Assembly (NCBI GenBank): GCA_958450325.1
Contig: OY288256.1
Location: 16,586,557-16,650,556, forward strand
Direction: 5' to 3'
Origin: Agrostemma githago
Taxonomy: Eukaryota > Streptophyta > Magnoliopsida > Caryophyllales > Caryophyllaceae
Length of the DNA stretch: 64,000 nt
The notes below the pieces were generated by a model. The model was not told where the DNA came from and did not search any database. It saw only the letters and a program-made list of their open reading frames with translations. The translations under genes and the position numbers were made by a program. This document shows positions 46,221 to 58,500 of the stretch, piece by piece. Position 1 is the stretch's first letter. Each line of letters begins with the position of its first letter.

Positions 46221-48798
46221 TGTGGACATGACGTAGGTCCACCCCGACGCGGCGAAGCGCGGGTTTGGGTAGGCGAATGAATCTCGTGGTGAGATTGTTC
46301 TCGGGTTCGAAATTTAAGTCAAAATGGAGTCGCCACCGAATTTTGTGGTTATTCGGAACCATACGAGCCCACTCTATGTCGTTATGGGCTTTACACAAAG
46401 TAAGCCCACTCCGATTTCAGAGTTCATAGGGCTCGTCCCTTTGCATTATTATACCGATACCGTTTACACCGGCTTTCGTATATAAAATGACTCTCGTGCG
46501 CCAAGGGTTTCGGACATCCGGAAACCTAAGGTTCTGAGTAAGGGGTGAGGGTACGTGTTGGGAAGCCCACTAAGGACACCCAACCCCGCCCGCACATGGC
46601 GGCCTCTACTAAGACATCGTTCGTGTTCATGATACGCGCGCTAGTAAAATAATTAAATGATATGCAAACAGCGTTTTTAACTAAACATACGAGTTTTGCG
46701 TTATCTACGTCATTTAATGCATCTAATTACGGTCGAGTTGAGTTAGCATGCGAGGTTCATTTATAAAGCGTAAAAGCAAATAAATAAATAAAGCTCGAAA
46801 AGAAATAAAAAGCGTACAAGCTACACGGGCGGAAATACAACCCGGAATTCACAATACGACATAAACAAAATAACGTGAAACAAAGATAAAAACGGACCCA
46901 TATGTGAACTAGACCGCGAAATTATGTAGATGGACTACCCCGCTTAAATACGTATTATGTTACGTATTAAGCGAAGGACGGAAATATGAGATTGTGGCGT
47001 ATTGCTAGCCTAGTCCCACATTCCGTAGTCTTGTCCCGACTTATCACGTAAAAGTGGTCAAAGTCGTTCTACGTGTCGTGACATGTGTAGCGTATTGAAA
47101 AATGATGAAGGGTCGGTCGATGGTCTAAAGTCGATAAGAACGGGGCTCGGAATATATGTCCAAGCCCTCGGTTTTCTGAGTTGCCAGACCCACTCGACCG
47201 AGTCATTGATTGACTCGACCGAGTGCGCTATTAACATGGCTACTGCCCATTTTTTTGGGGGGGGGGGGTACTCGATCGAGTGCCTTATGGCACTCGGTCG
47301 AGTGTGTCGTTAATGGGGCTACTGCCCAGTTTTTGGGGTGCAACTCGATCGAGTGGCCTATGGCACTCGGTCAGTGCCCCCTGTACGAGTAGTGATTTGC
47401 TCGATTTTATGACTTAAAATCGATGATCGGCCAAGTCAAATACAAATATCGCACGATTTGTATTCGACTCGGCCTCCGGTACTATAATCGTGTATGAACG
47501 ATTATAATACCGTCACCGGAGTTTTTATGAAACGTTTGTGTTAGATTATGAAACTTTGAATTAGTAACGAGATGCATCCCTCTACGTCACGACATCGGAA
47601 CTAACCCTTTCGGGTTATGTGATGTCGGTATTCGTGTCAACGGGTCTCGAACCAATTATGTAAATGGAGTTAAATATGTTCAACTACGACGAATCACGAT
47701 CACGTCACGCTCTTGAGTACATTGGGGCGGGGCTCCTCGAAAGGGCTCCACCTCCGTCGTTGCTCGTAAAGGGATTAGACGGATCGAATGTGATCATCGT
47801 AGTTCAACATTTCAAAACCGACTTTTGATATTAGTATTATATACGCGGTATTATTAGAGTTAGTAACGATATAAAAATGATGCAAAATTAGAAATACGAA
47901 AAGATGAAAAATTAGTGTATGTGTACGTGTTACTACGATACAACAATATGAAAATGTGCATAAAAACGATATTGAAAAGAGATTAAAAAGGAGTTTGGAA
48001 CACCCTCAACGTACATGCTAGTATGGACCTCGGAAACGGACTCGTGAACAGCGACAAAGCTTGGAAGTATCGAGGATGCACGCGAGTTACGGTGTGTATG
48101 GATATGTATGTGTATATGTCGGTTTATCGAGGGACTAGAACTCGGTTTTTTGATGTGTTTGACTTAGGGTTTCTAAGGTTTGTAAGGTGGGATGTAGGGT
48201 TGGTATATGGCTGAAAATGTAGGGCAAAAAGGTGGTGAAAAGAATTTGAAATGCATGGGGATGTCGTGGGGTATTTATAGGCATTACCCCACGACATAAG
48301 GGCACTCGATCGAGTGGCCCTAGTGCACTCGATCGAGTGCCTTAACAAATGGGCCAAGCCCGGGTAAAAAGGCTCCACTCGATCGAGTGAGGTCAATCCA
48401 CTCGATCGAGTGGGTCAAAACGGGTGAGATAAATAAGGAAGGGTTGACTTGTTTGTTTTGGTAGTTTTTTTGAATTTGATTTGTGCGCCAAAGTGATCTC
48501 AGCTGGTTTTATGAGACGGTTTCGTCTTTGACCGGGTTTTGACCCGGTCGCCAAAAGACGGGAATTATTTTTGGTGTCGGTTTTGGCCCAAATTAGTCTT
48601 ATTTGACTCGGAATGACCTACTGGGCCTGAATTTGAGGTCTGTTTTGTGAGATTTTACTCCGCTAAAAAGTCCATGTCGGATGTTATGAATTCCGAGCCC
48701 AAATCCGAGTATACTAAGTCACGTTGACGTCCAATCATCATCGGGTGTTTTTCGGAGACTACCATAGACACGTGGCAGTCAAAATGTGGGTGACTACA
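46221..48798 (-). repeat. 5' LTR of the full-length retrotransposon
   Basis: 2578 bp, differing from the 3' LTR by about 15 substitutions and three single-base indels by eye. TATAAATA lies at 48272-48279 (minus) behind the same four palindromes. One palindrome in the internal cluster has lost a base (CGGTCAGTG near 47370). Confidence 0.95.
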
Positions 48799-48803
48799 GT
48801 ATT

Positions 48804-49311
48804 ATTCGGTGAGATCAAGGATCCTTTATACTTGAACGTGTACTCGGTGTCATTGGATGGAGGTGTAGAGGCGGCAATGTGGCGTATAGGCACAATGAGC
48901 CGAGATCCGGTACCGTCAACGCACTGGCTCCACGACGTTGACCTGTATGGTTTCGCAACACACCACAATTGGGTCATTTGTCGCTTGTCGTCGACAATGG
49001 AGTGCGCTACATACTACCCTTTGAGGGCCATGCCGGGTAACCATGCACCTTTTGGAGTGTTGTGGATAATGAACACAGGTGCACATTGGTTGAGGCTACG
49101 CATGACAGAAGACTGCCCAATGCCGAGAAAACATCCTCTTTGGAAAGGTAATCATGATCGATCGACAGCACATTATCGTAGCCTGTTCCGTGCGCGTCAC
49201 AAATTGTGGAAGGCCATTTGGGCAGATTACTTCCCAACTCCCCCGAGTATGGGTTACCCTGGAGCCAAAGACAACCCAATTCTGACTTCGCTAAGCACAG
49301 TACTGTACTAA
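48804..49311 (+). pseudogene. MULE transposase-OTU, 3' part
   Basis: Immediately after the duplicated GTATT, the frame broken at 32982 resumes and runs to a TAA at 49309. It contains the rest of the OTU-like fold. NTGAHWLRLRM supplies the catalytic-type His, 90-odd residues after the Cys box once the insertion is discounted. The C-terminus (KHPLWKG ... YPGAKDNPIL) is not recognised. Reading across the target site keeps phase, which shows the insertion is the only lesion seen in this gene apart from the unknown upstream exon. Confidence 0.85.
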
Positions 49312-49618
49312 AGTTTGCTTGCTACTTGTTCTTATGTGTAAACATTCGTACTGCTAGTTGTTATGAGACACCAAAAAAGTATGATGCAGCTGATTACGAG
49401 TCTAACATTAAAAAAACAAACAACATACTAAACAAAATTCAAGTTCAAAGTTTCTTGCAAAAAAAAAACCAACATAAAAAGGGAACGAAATACGGAAATG
49501 AAAATACCGGAGCAAGTCCAACATAGAAGTTACAAACCAAATACTAAATAATCCATGACGCAACGAAATACTAAATAATCCACGGTGACAATCCAATCAA
49601 CGATGGCCGCGCTTCCCC
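49312..49618. other. Spacer between convergent MULE genes
   Basis: AT-rich 307 bp holding the presumed 3' ends of both convergent genes. No other feature seen. Confidence 0.5.
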
Positions 49619-51692
49619 TCACGTTTCGAAGTACGTGGTGGGGGGGGGGGGAGGCGGAAGCAACGGTCTGTATGACTGGTACAGCTGGTCCACGAATGCC
49701 AGTCGGGCCTCCGGATCGTCAGCGAAGTGATCGAGTTCTGCAAATCGTCGCATCAACGAGGCCGCCGCCTGAAACACAGTACATAACAACCATATATAAA
49801 TGTTGGACAACATCATATATACAAGTAAACATACGTAAATGAATGAGTAAATACTTCACTAATTCTTACCGCTTGTGATCCCCCGGTCATCATCACCTGC
49901 TCCTCCTCCTCGTTTTCGTCTGGAGGTGTAATCCGGGGATGAGAAACTCTCAGGTACCATTCCATGTAATCCGAAACCATCTCCCCCGGGTATTCACATT
50001 CATTGGAAATTGCTCTAGGAATTATGCGATGCGCCCGAATGTTAGTCCAAGGCTGATCCTCATACCGGCCACCGTACCTAACCTTGTACCCCCTTCCTCC
50101 ATGCGCTGGCCGATACTCCTCATCAAGTGCAGACATAGCAGAAGGAATGATCTGCACGCATCCTAACTGTCGAAGCACCCGATCAGCCTGGTATGGCTCA
50201 ACTATGTCCATGAAGCGCAACGTTCCCATGAAGGTGGTGGTAGCATGAAACTGCTGCGGTCGATGACCAAATGGCTCCCACATCACACGATCAGCTGTCA
50301 TATGATCTAGAATCGCACGATATTCCTTCACTTTGCGGTCCTGCTGCAGAGGACGACCAATACCAGTCCAGGCCATCGCGCGTGGAGTCGTTGGTGAAAC
50401 AACTCGTGGACTGCCCGGTCGAAAATCTGGAAAGTACTCCCAAATCCAAACTTGTAGCAGAGTCAGAGAACCAGCGATACCGGAGCAGTCCGCCCGCGAG
50501 GACATCCCCAACTGCCTATATAAGTAGGCTAACGTACCCGCTCCCCATGCATAACCACGAATGGCCGGAATCTCGTTCGTTAACGGAAACACGGCTGGAC
50601 GAATCCGATCACTGGACTTATCGACAAACAAAAAGTCCCCAAGCAACGATATAAAATACCCCTGCACCTTCTGCGCATTGGTCCCAGTCCGCATCAATGA
50701 GTGCACAGCTGTCGAGAGTACAGCACCATTCCTGTAAATAGGTGTTGTCGATCCAGGCATACAACTCCTCATCTGCTCGTCAGTCCGCCTGAAGAAGTTC
50801 ATCACAGCGGCCCACGAATCAACAAGATCACCTACGTCATTACGGACCACACACGCCTGACCCTGGATAGGCAACCCCAAAATCCGAGCGACATCGTGCA
50901 ACATAATCGTCATCTCCCCAAACGGCATGTGAAATGTGTTCGTGTCAGGCTGCCACCTCTCCACAAACGCTGTAATAAGCGGCACGTCTAAACGTTCGAG
51001 AACACAGGACCGTAGCTGCATCAACCCACTCTCCTGAAGGGCGGCGAACGTCTCCGTGTGATTATCAAATTCAGGCAACGCTCTCAAATGCCGAGGACGA
51101 TCATACTTCTTAATCATGACCGATGGCACCTCCGGCTCAGATCACAAGCGGCGTGCAATGTGACCCCTGAAGCTCGAATGACCGATGGATCAATAGGCCC
51201 ACCGGGGCTAGGCCCCACAAGGCGCCAAGTCGTGTCCTTCTCCGATCTACGGTCAGCAGTAGAGCTGGACGAACCGACGGTTCCCACAAACCGACCAGCA
51301 GGCCCCCTCTTATACACAACGCCCTTCTGAACTGGACTGTCCTCCTCTAAGGGCTGGTCGTCCTCAACGGGAGTGTCTTCCGGAATGTGGTACTCTCAGA
51401 CGTGGTCGTCGAAGTACAAGTTAAGGTCGTGAGACTGGGTGGGCCGAGATTCTTCGGGAACGCCCCCCGACACGGTCGTCCCCTGTGAAGACGGAGCATG
51501 ACGATGGATAATTCGGATCCGAGGACGTACGTCCGATGTACTCCTACTCTCTGCTACAGGAACGACTGGTTCCCCAACCGACGCCTCCGACGGTCCCATG
51601 GCAGATTGACCCCTCTCCCTACGCTTAGAAGCCGTCACCACCCTACCAGTAACCCGGTCACCCTCAACCTTACTCTTACCTTTATCCGCCAT
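49619..51692 (-). pseudogene. MULE-borne plant mobile domain (PMD) gene, damaged N-terminus
   Basis: The main exon (about 51129-49871) encodes a PMD with the typical LDVPLITAFVERWQPDTNTF, HMPFGEMTIMLHDVARILGL and IRGYAWGAGTLAYLY-like blocks. It is followed by a GT-AG intron (49870-49769) and a last exon 49768-49619 ending in a Pro-run and TGA. Upstream, 51692-51399 (starting MADKGKSKVEGDRV) continues in one frame past a single TGA at 51396-51398 to about 51140. A frame change then separates it from the PMD exon. It is therefore either a pseudogene with one stop and one frameshift, or has a different start. It converges on the transposase-OTU gene. PMD proteins are common in plant MULEs and have domesticated relatives (MAIN/MAIL). 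The role in transposition is unknown. Confidence 0.8.
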
Positions 51693-52407
51693 CTGTTTAA
51701 AATAAAATTATATATATACAGAAATTATTACACACTTATTACCCTAATAGATTGGACAACAAAAAAACATAAAACGATACATTGACGATTAATATTTCAA
51801 AATAATATTTACGACCTCCATGCTTTCATTGAGATATGGCTACAAAGAAATTATCGATGAAAATTTCATACGTCACCTTCACATCAAACTAAGTTTAAAT
51901 TGTCCTATAAACTTAATCTATTTATATGTAGTCCAATACTAAAATAACGTGACATTATAAAAATTAATAACGTGTTTTATACTTAAATCAAACGTATTCC
52001 ATAAAATATGGAATATTACGAGTAAATAAGAAAAAACGTAAAAAAAGTAAGTAATTCTATTTCCAAATTTTTTGGATTACTCCGACAAATTCTACCTACA
52101 ATCCGTAAACTAATCTCTAATCATGCCGCAAACAACAAATCGAACTAACATAGCGAGCATCCAAATCAATTAATGAAATTAATCGATCTACAAACTAATT
52201 ACAAAATTATAAATCCACCTAATCAATTAATCACAAAAACCTTACTTCATTGGCATTATAAAAATTAATTACGTGTTTTCTTTAATATAATAATTATTAA
52301 CGTGACATTATAAAAATTATTAACGTGACATTATAAAAATTAATAACGTGTTTCATACTTAAATCAAACGTATTCTCTAAAATAGGAAATATTACGAGCA
52401 CATTAAA
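51693..52407. other. MULE right-side non-coding region
   Basis: AT-rich presumed upstream region of the PMD gene, with repeated ACGTGACATTATAAAAATTA-type segments (near 51950 and 52300-52345). No gene. Confidence 0.5.
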
Positions 52408-52645
52408 CAATTAGTTTGTAATTGTTTAAGTCGATTTATATCTCGTAATTGATTAAAAAATCCAAAAATCTCGGAAATAATATGCGTGAACCGTCGGCAA
52501 AACGTTGCATTTTCACGTTTTACCGATCGGTAAAACGTGAAAATGCCACGTTTTGCCGACGGTTCACGCATATTATTTCCGAGATTTTTGGATTTTTTAA
52601 TCAATTACGAGATATAAATCGACTTAAACAATTACAAACTAATTG
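52408..52645. repeat. 238-bp near-perfect palindrome in the MULE
   Basis: The two 119-bp arms are inverted copies with one mismatch visible to me. The centre, at 52526/52527, is the same CACGTTTTACCGATCGGTAAAACGTG palindrome (52514-52539) that forms the 33-bp array at 30370. There is no loop. It lies upstream of the PMD gene and about 0.5 kb from the right TIR. Because of the symmetry the same short open frame appears on both strands; it is not a gene. Confidence 0.95.
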
Positions 52646-53164
52646 CATCAATTAATCGACTTAATCAATTATAAACAAACTAATTACACGAGTACGACAT
52701 AAACAAACTAATTACAAAATTATAAATCGACTTAATCAATTAATCAATTACTAGATATAATAACAAAAACCTTACTTGATTGGACTAGTTCAGCCGATTC
52801 CTTGAAAAGCGGTTTTGAGAAGCGATTTTAGAAACAAAATAGTTTTTTTTTAAGGTGGTTTAGGAGGAGATGAGAAAGAAGTGAAAATGAAATATGAAGT
52901 ATGAGAAGGGTTTAAATAGAAAATTTTAAAAAAGATTCCCTCGATTTATGGGACAAATTTAAACTCTAAAACAGGATATTAGACTAAAATAAATAACCAA
53001 TCAATTATATTATTCTTTATTACAAAAATATTTCCGAGGTCCATGGGGAAACGTGTCACATAAACCGTTCAATTTACGTGTCAAATTAATACTCCGAAAC
53101 GTAAGATTAGATTTATAAACCAAACCAATTAATTATATTAAGAATTATTATACAAGGGCAATAA

Positions 53165-53228
53165 GGTAAATTCACGTATTAAAGCGCCGACGATCCAGCT
53201 GAAACGCCGACGACCCAAATGAGGAGCT
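53165..53228 (-). repeat. MULE right terminal inverted repeat
   Basis: Inverted match to 29763-29825 with a few differences. The element ends at 53228, next to AAAAATAG (53229-53236). Confidence 0.85.
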
Positions 53229-53236
53229 AAAAATAG

Positions 53237-54414
53237 GTCAAATCAAGTTTGACAGATTTACTTTCTAAGGTTATTCAAACAAGTTAACGCAAATATTTTA
53301 TAAAACCTTACTCATTAGTTAATTATTCTAATGCTATGATATTAAGTGTGACATTTGATACTCAGTGTATAATAATTTGAGAAACACGGATAGAGATTTG
53401 AAGAAGGTTATCTTTTCTTATTATTCACAATAGACAAGCCTTGCATATATACAAGCTAACAGCTACACAATCTCCTAACAATCTCCTAATGAAGGTAAAT
53501 GATCCCTAAGAATAAGGCTAGTACAAGGCAAGTATATCTCGACAAATAATACAAGAGAATACACAATATTTTTCATATCTTTTCAGTGTAACAAATCTTG
53601 TGAAATCATTCTTTAAATTGTGCATCAAATTTGATAGAGAGACGGTCTCACATGAGAGTTATTGTTCTTCTTTTAGTATGGAGTAAAAATGAAGGAGTAG
53701 TTTTGGGCAAGGAGAATTGTGTTTTAAGAATAACTTTTATAATTTTAAATTAAAAAAAATCGTATAAATTGAAAAATCTATTTCGAAAAGATAGGAAAAA
53801 AATAAAAATAAAAATGTCAACCGATAAAAGTCAAATCCTTCCAAATACCGCAATTAATATTGCTTATTGCTATGAGTCCTACTTTGAAGATTAAAGTATA
53901 AAATTTAGTCAACTCATGTCTTAATTTACTCTTTTATTTCTGTCTACGAGTAAATAAATATCGACCTCGTCATAGAATGTAGTCGTTGTTTAACTTGTCT
54001 ACTAGATTCATCTTACTCACTTGTTTTCTTAGACTGTATTTCAAGTCAAACTGTCAACGGGGACAAAACCGTCTTTTATCGATCCGATCAAACCCGAAAA
54101 CCCAAAGCAAACCAAAACACGTCCAAGTACGTTTAAAATCAAAGTCAAATTGAATCAAATCAACCCTACAATAAACTGGCTATCAATCCCGCATTTTTGA
54201 CAACTTCCTATCAATGCGAATTCAATCGCGAGACCTGTTGCGCCTCAGAACTGGGGCGAACGAGTTGTTGCGCATTAGAACCAGGGCGCGAGCCCTGCCA
54301 CGCCTATGTTTCGAAATCAGAAACTAGGTTTTGGCGCTCAAACACATTTTCAAACCTTCAATTCTCTAGTGTCAAGAAACGACTTCGCTCCTCTCCCTAC
54401 AACCTGCCAAAAAC
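53237..54414. other. Gene-free spacer
   Basis: AT-rich intergenic DNA. Only short, unconvincing open frames. Confidence 0.5.
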
Positions 54415-54910
54415 CTAGTCTAAAAGATCAGCACAACAAGACATCGGGGTAGCCTCAATAATGTCCTCCAATCCATTGTTCGTCCAAATCATACGAGTAG
54501 CTGGGCACTCAAAAATTGTATGAATTTCCGTTTCCTCCGTTAGCTCGAAGATGGTACACATCAAGCTGTCGGAACAATGCCTTTTAAACAGTTGTGCCTG
54601 TGCTCCCATGGCCTCAAAACATGCCCTCCAAACAAAGTGGACAATTTTTGGAGGGAGATTTAAAGCCCATATTTTTTTTCCATAGCTTTATCGAGATTGC
54701 ATTCCCGTCATTTCTAGCCTCCTCCCCAGGTTCTCTTTGGCCCAAACGATAGGCCGATTTCACCGAGAACACATCAATTTGGGTCGGCCACCAAAAAAAG
54801 GAGTCTGAAAATTGTAGAGAACTTACTAGCAGCTCCAACATTGCTGTCACATCCTCCTCCACCGGCTTCCCACGCAGCTTGGGCACATTCCATTGAGCAC
54901 TATCAGCGTC
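54415..54910 (-). pseudogene. LINE fragment: C-terminal zinc-binding (zf-RVT) region
   Basis: The minus strand encodes, in two frames, WWPTQIDVFSVKSAYRLG then NCPLCLEGMF, and downstream EIHTIFECPATRMIW. This is the layout of the zf-RVT region at the C-terminus of plant non-LTR reverse transcriptases. A frameshift near 54612 and the absence of RT motifs make it a fragment. Confidence 0.75.
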
Positions 54911-55596
54911 TAGGTAGTCACCTTGAGACTCGATTCAACATTGAGATTCAGGCAAGGCACGCGGTTGTCGTATACCCCAGGGAGCCAATGATCCTCCTAG
55001 AGTAATTACACCTAAATCACCAATATTTGTAAGAATCAGACTACTCTGTTACTATTATTCATTATCTACATCATCAATTATTTGCAGCGTTAGATCATTT
55101 CACAAAAAAATCCAGATCGTTCATAGAAATTGGAGTGGAGATGATCCAAATACGGTACAATCATCTATAGTGGATTCATAATTTCAGAAATATATTATGT
55201 GAATCGGTACACATTAGTTAATACTCCAATAATTTATAATGAAATAAGTGTCAACATTGGAAGGTCGACCAAATTGATAGCAACAAAATAATAAGGTTAA
55301 TGAATTGAACCGACAAAAATGTCAACATTTTCTTCCTTCCTTCCTCACTAATAAAAGTCCAACAATTGAGACTTAAACAAAAGAAAACAAAATAAATAAA
55401 TGCTCCGGTAAGTAATTAAACTCATGTCTTTAAATTATTCCCTCCACTCTTCTTCTGCCCTTTAAAACACCAAACAAGTTTATCACCAAACGCATCCAAT
55501 ACACCCTACAAACTACCTACTGCCTCTCGTTCTCTCGTCTGTAGTGAATTGTCCCAACCAAAAGTGCGAGACCCCAAACATTCATTCATTCCGTGA
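54911..55596. other. 5' flank of the TBL-like gene
   Basis: Intergenic DNA and presumed promoter or 5' UTR. No TATA box was singled out with confidence. Confidence 0.4.
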
Positions 55597-58500
55597 ATGA
55601 TGAGGGAAACAACGCCATTAATGAGACCATTATCTTCTTCATTTCAAAAGCAGAACCCCATTTATGCGAAGCTTGTTGTTCTCTTTATTCTCTTGGGTCT
55701 CACGGTTTTCCTCTTTTCTTCTCGTTCCATTGATTATGATTACTCAACCCCACCCTTGCAGTCTCAGTCTCACACACCCTCTGCTTCTACTGATCTCTTA
55801 CTTACAACACCTTCTGATTCCCAAGGTATTGCATGCTCATGCTCCTATGTATGCCCTCCCCTTTTTGCTTTCCCTATGTATGACACTCTATGTCTGTCTC
55901 TCTGTCTAATCTTGATAATTATGTTCAGATTTGGAGACCCAACCATCCTCAGAATTGGACGACACCCAGGAGCCACAAATCCCAGTTGATCAAGGTATAA
56001 TAACTACTCCCTCCATATTATCATGCTTCTTTGGATTAAATAATGGGGGCAGCTGCTTCCTCATTTTAATTTCCATCTTCATTTACTCTTTTGTAATTCT
56101 GGACAACAAATGACCCAGACGAGGGAGAGAGTATTAGTGTATTCCTTCATTCTAGTTGAGTTAGGGTTGATGAGTGAGTTTGATTATTGTCCCCAAGATC
56201 TACATCTTATTTTCAGACTCAATTTCTGCTCCACTATTAATTAATTAATTAATTATTCATCCTTCTGCAATTTTTTTTTCACAGTTGACTTCAGAGTCAA
56301 TTTCAGCTTATTAAAATTCAATTTGTGTTGAGTTTTTTTTTTTTTTTTTTTTTTTTTTTAGTCCTATGAAGATCTGGATTTGACGCTGATAGTTATAATT
56401 TCAGTCAATTTCAGTTCATTAAGAAATCACTATTTCTCTGTGCTTTTCATTTCACTTATTTTCTTTCTCTCTAGACTCTATGAATCTCCATACTAGGAGT
56501 AGTATTTACTCATCTTCTTATCTTGGACGATGTTTTGTTTTAGCTGGAATTTGTCGATAAAGCTCCAGTTTTTCGTGAAAATTCCAGCATCATCAATGAT
56601 TGATTACTGTTCCATATTCAGCAACCCACTCAAGTAGGAGTATTTGTATTTCATCCTCAAAATTATCATCATTGTTATCAAGTTTTCGTAATAAGCCATA
56701 CATTTGCACACGCCTAAACTAGTTGATTGAGACCACCCATTTTAACTACTCTATCCATATTCAGCAACTCGCTAAATTACTTGTGAATTTGTGATAGTTA
56801 ATCTTTTGTCAAACGGGTCATACTACTTGTAATATAAGTTCAACATAATTCAACTATAATTCCGACGCACTTTGACTCTCTGATACTCCAATATGGGTCC
56901 GTTAGTCTCATGATAGTATTACCATGGGAGCATCTAATTTGAGAATTTGTGTTTTTAATCTCAAAGGGAAGAAAGTTCCCTTTTAAAAATAGGGAAAACA
57001 ATAAATACCATATTATGCTGGTCATGTTGACATTAATTTGGTCATAGATTACGACATTGTAGACGGAGGAGGTTAATATATGTTCATTAATTTGCAAGTG
57101 GTCCATTGTCATTGCAGGATCTTCATCTTCTTCAAATGAAGTATTGAAAGAAGAAGCAAAAGCAAAATGTAACTTGTTCGATGGTGACTGGGTTCCAAAT
57201 CCAAGTGGTCCGGCATACAGTAACGCCACGTGCCAGCTTATCGAGTCTCAACAGGATTGTTTGAAAAATGGACGGCCAGACACGGCGTATCTGTATTGGA
57301 GGTGGCAACCAAGAGACTGTGAATTGCCCAAGTTCAATCCTGAGAGGTTTCTTGATTTCATGAGGAATAAGGCTTTTGCTTTCATTGGTGATTCCATTAA
57401 CCGAAATCATGTCCAGTCCTTGCTTTGCATCCTCTCACAGGTATTCCTTCTTTAAACTTTAGTTGGTAAACATATTAATAAATAGTTGTATCATGTAGTA
57501 CGTACACTATTTGTTAGCATATCAACTTTCAAACTTTAGTTGGTAATCATATTAAATAGTTTTGCGGAGTATTATGTTGTACTGATGCTCAGACCCGACT
57601 TCAAACCGGGATAAAGTCATTCGTAGTATGTAAGGGAAGGTCCTACACATCCTTGGAAGTTTCATGATTACAACTAGTTACTGAATCCTCTTGTTGGTGC
57701 TGGAAATCTTTAGTTGTCTATATGTATGTGTATGTGGGTCATGATAATATGAAAATTAATGGTCAAGTCATGGATGACAGCTGAACTATTTGATGTGAAG
57801 TCACATTCACATTCACATTCACATTCAACTCAGTCTTAAGTTAGGTTTCTCACCAAAACTAACATCTATCACTTGAATATTATTGAGTGGCTAATAGCCT
57901 AATTGCCACTAGTAGGAGATGATATTGAAGGTTTTTTCATAACTTTCATATTATTATTGACCGACCACAATAGCGAAGTCATCGGATTAAATTTCTGTTT
58001 TGGTCTTGATCGTGGACTTAGTAATCCAGCTGTTGTGCTATAAATACAACTAATACCGCCATACACGTAGTAACCTTAATGTATGCTTGCTTACTCTACA
58101 GGTGGAAGCGCCGAAAGTGGTGTATCAAGATGAAAGGTTTAAGTCAATGACGGTGGTTTTCCCATCCTACAATTTTACACTTGCAAGAATATGGGCCCCA
58201 TTCCTCCTAAAAGCCGATACATTTGAAGACAGCGATGGTAATTCGAGTGCTGATGTCAAACTCGATCTGGACAAATTAGAGGAGAATTGGACCAAACAGT
58301 ACAAGGACTTCGACTACGTGATCATTGGTGGTGGGCAGTGGTTTCTTAAAACGGCAATATACTATGAAAACAACCAAATTCAAGGCTGCCATTACTGCCA
58401 AGGAAAGAATTTGACGGAACTTGGATTCGATCATGCATACCGCAAGGCCATCAATCTCGTGCTTAACTTCGTAACGAGTTCAAGTCATAAACCAAAAGTT

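Larger units (their letters stand above)
32983..48798 (-). mobile_element. Full-length Tat/Ogre-like Ty3/gypsy retrotransposon (15.8 kb)
   Basis: LTRs of about 2.58 kb (32983-35563 and 46221-48798) bound the element, and GTATT is duplicated at 32978-32982 and 48799-48803. On the minus strand the order is 5' LTR, primer site, 1.2-kb leader, gag-pol (2137 residues), a region with an antisense spliced PMD gene, polypurine tract and 3' LTR. My alignment by eye finds about 15 substitutions and three 1-bp indels between LTRs, roughly 0.6% divergence, so the insertion is young. Dual RNase H, no chromodomain and the antisense gene fit the Tat lineage. Confidence 0.95.
29763..53228 (+). mobile_element. 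Autonomous-type MULE with OTU-fused transposase and PMD gene, split by a nested retrotransposon
   Basis: Terminal inverted repeats at 29763-29825 and 53165-53228 share GTCGTCGGCGTTTCAGCTGG continuing into ATCGTCGGCGCTTTA. AAAAATAG lies outside both ends (29755-29762 and 53229-53236), an 8-bp perfect or 9-bp one-mismatch duplication of Mutator type. Without the 15.8-kb retrotransposon and its duplicated GTATT the element is about 7.6 kb. Left to right it holds TIR, TATA box, 33-bp palindrome array, transposase-OTU gene (plus), convergent PMD gene (minus), 238-bp palindrome and TIR. The retrotransposon splits the OTU domain, so this copy can no longer make an intact transposase-OTU protein. Confidence 0.88.

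Noticed and set aside
50271..50991. Plus-strand frames opposite the MULE PMD exon
   Set aside because: Shadows of the PMD coding strand, with no recognisable protein features.
52392..52655. Nearly identical short open frame on both strands (MIKKSKNLGNNMREPSAKR...)
   Set aside because: It appears on both strands only because the DNA is a palindrome; there is no independent coding evidence.
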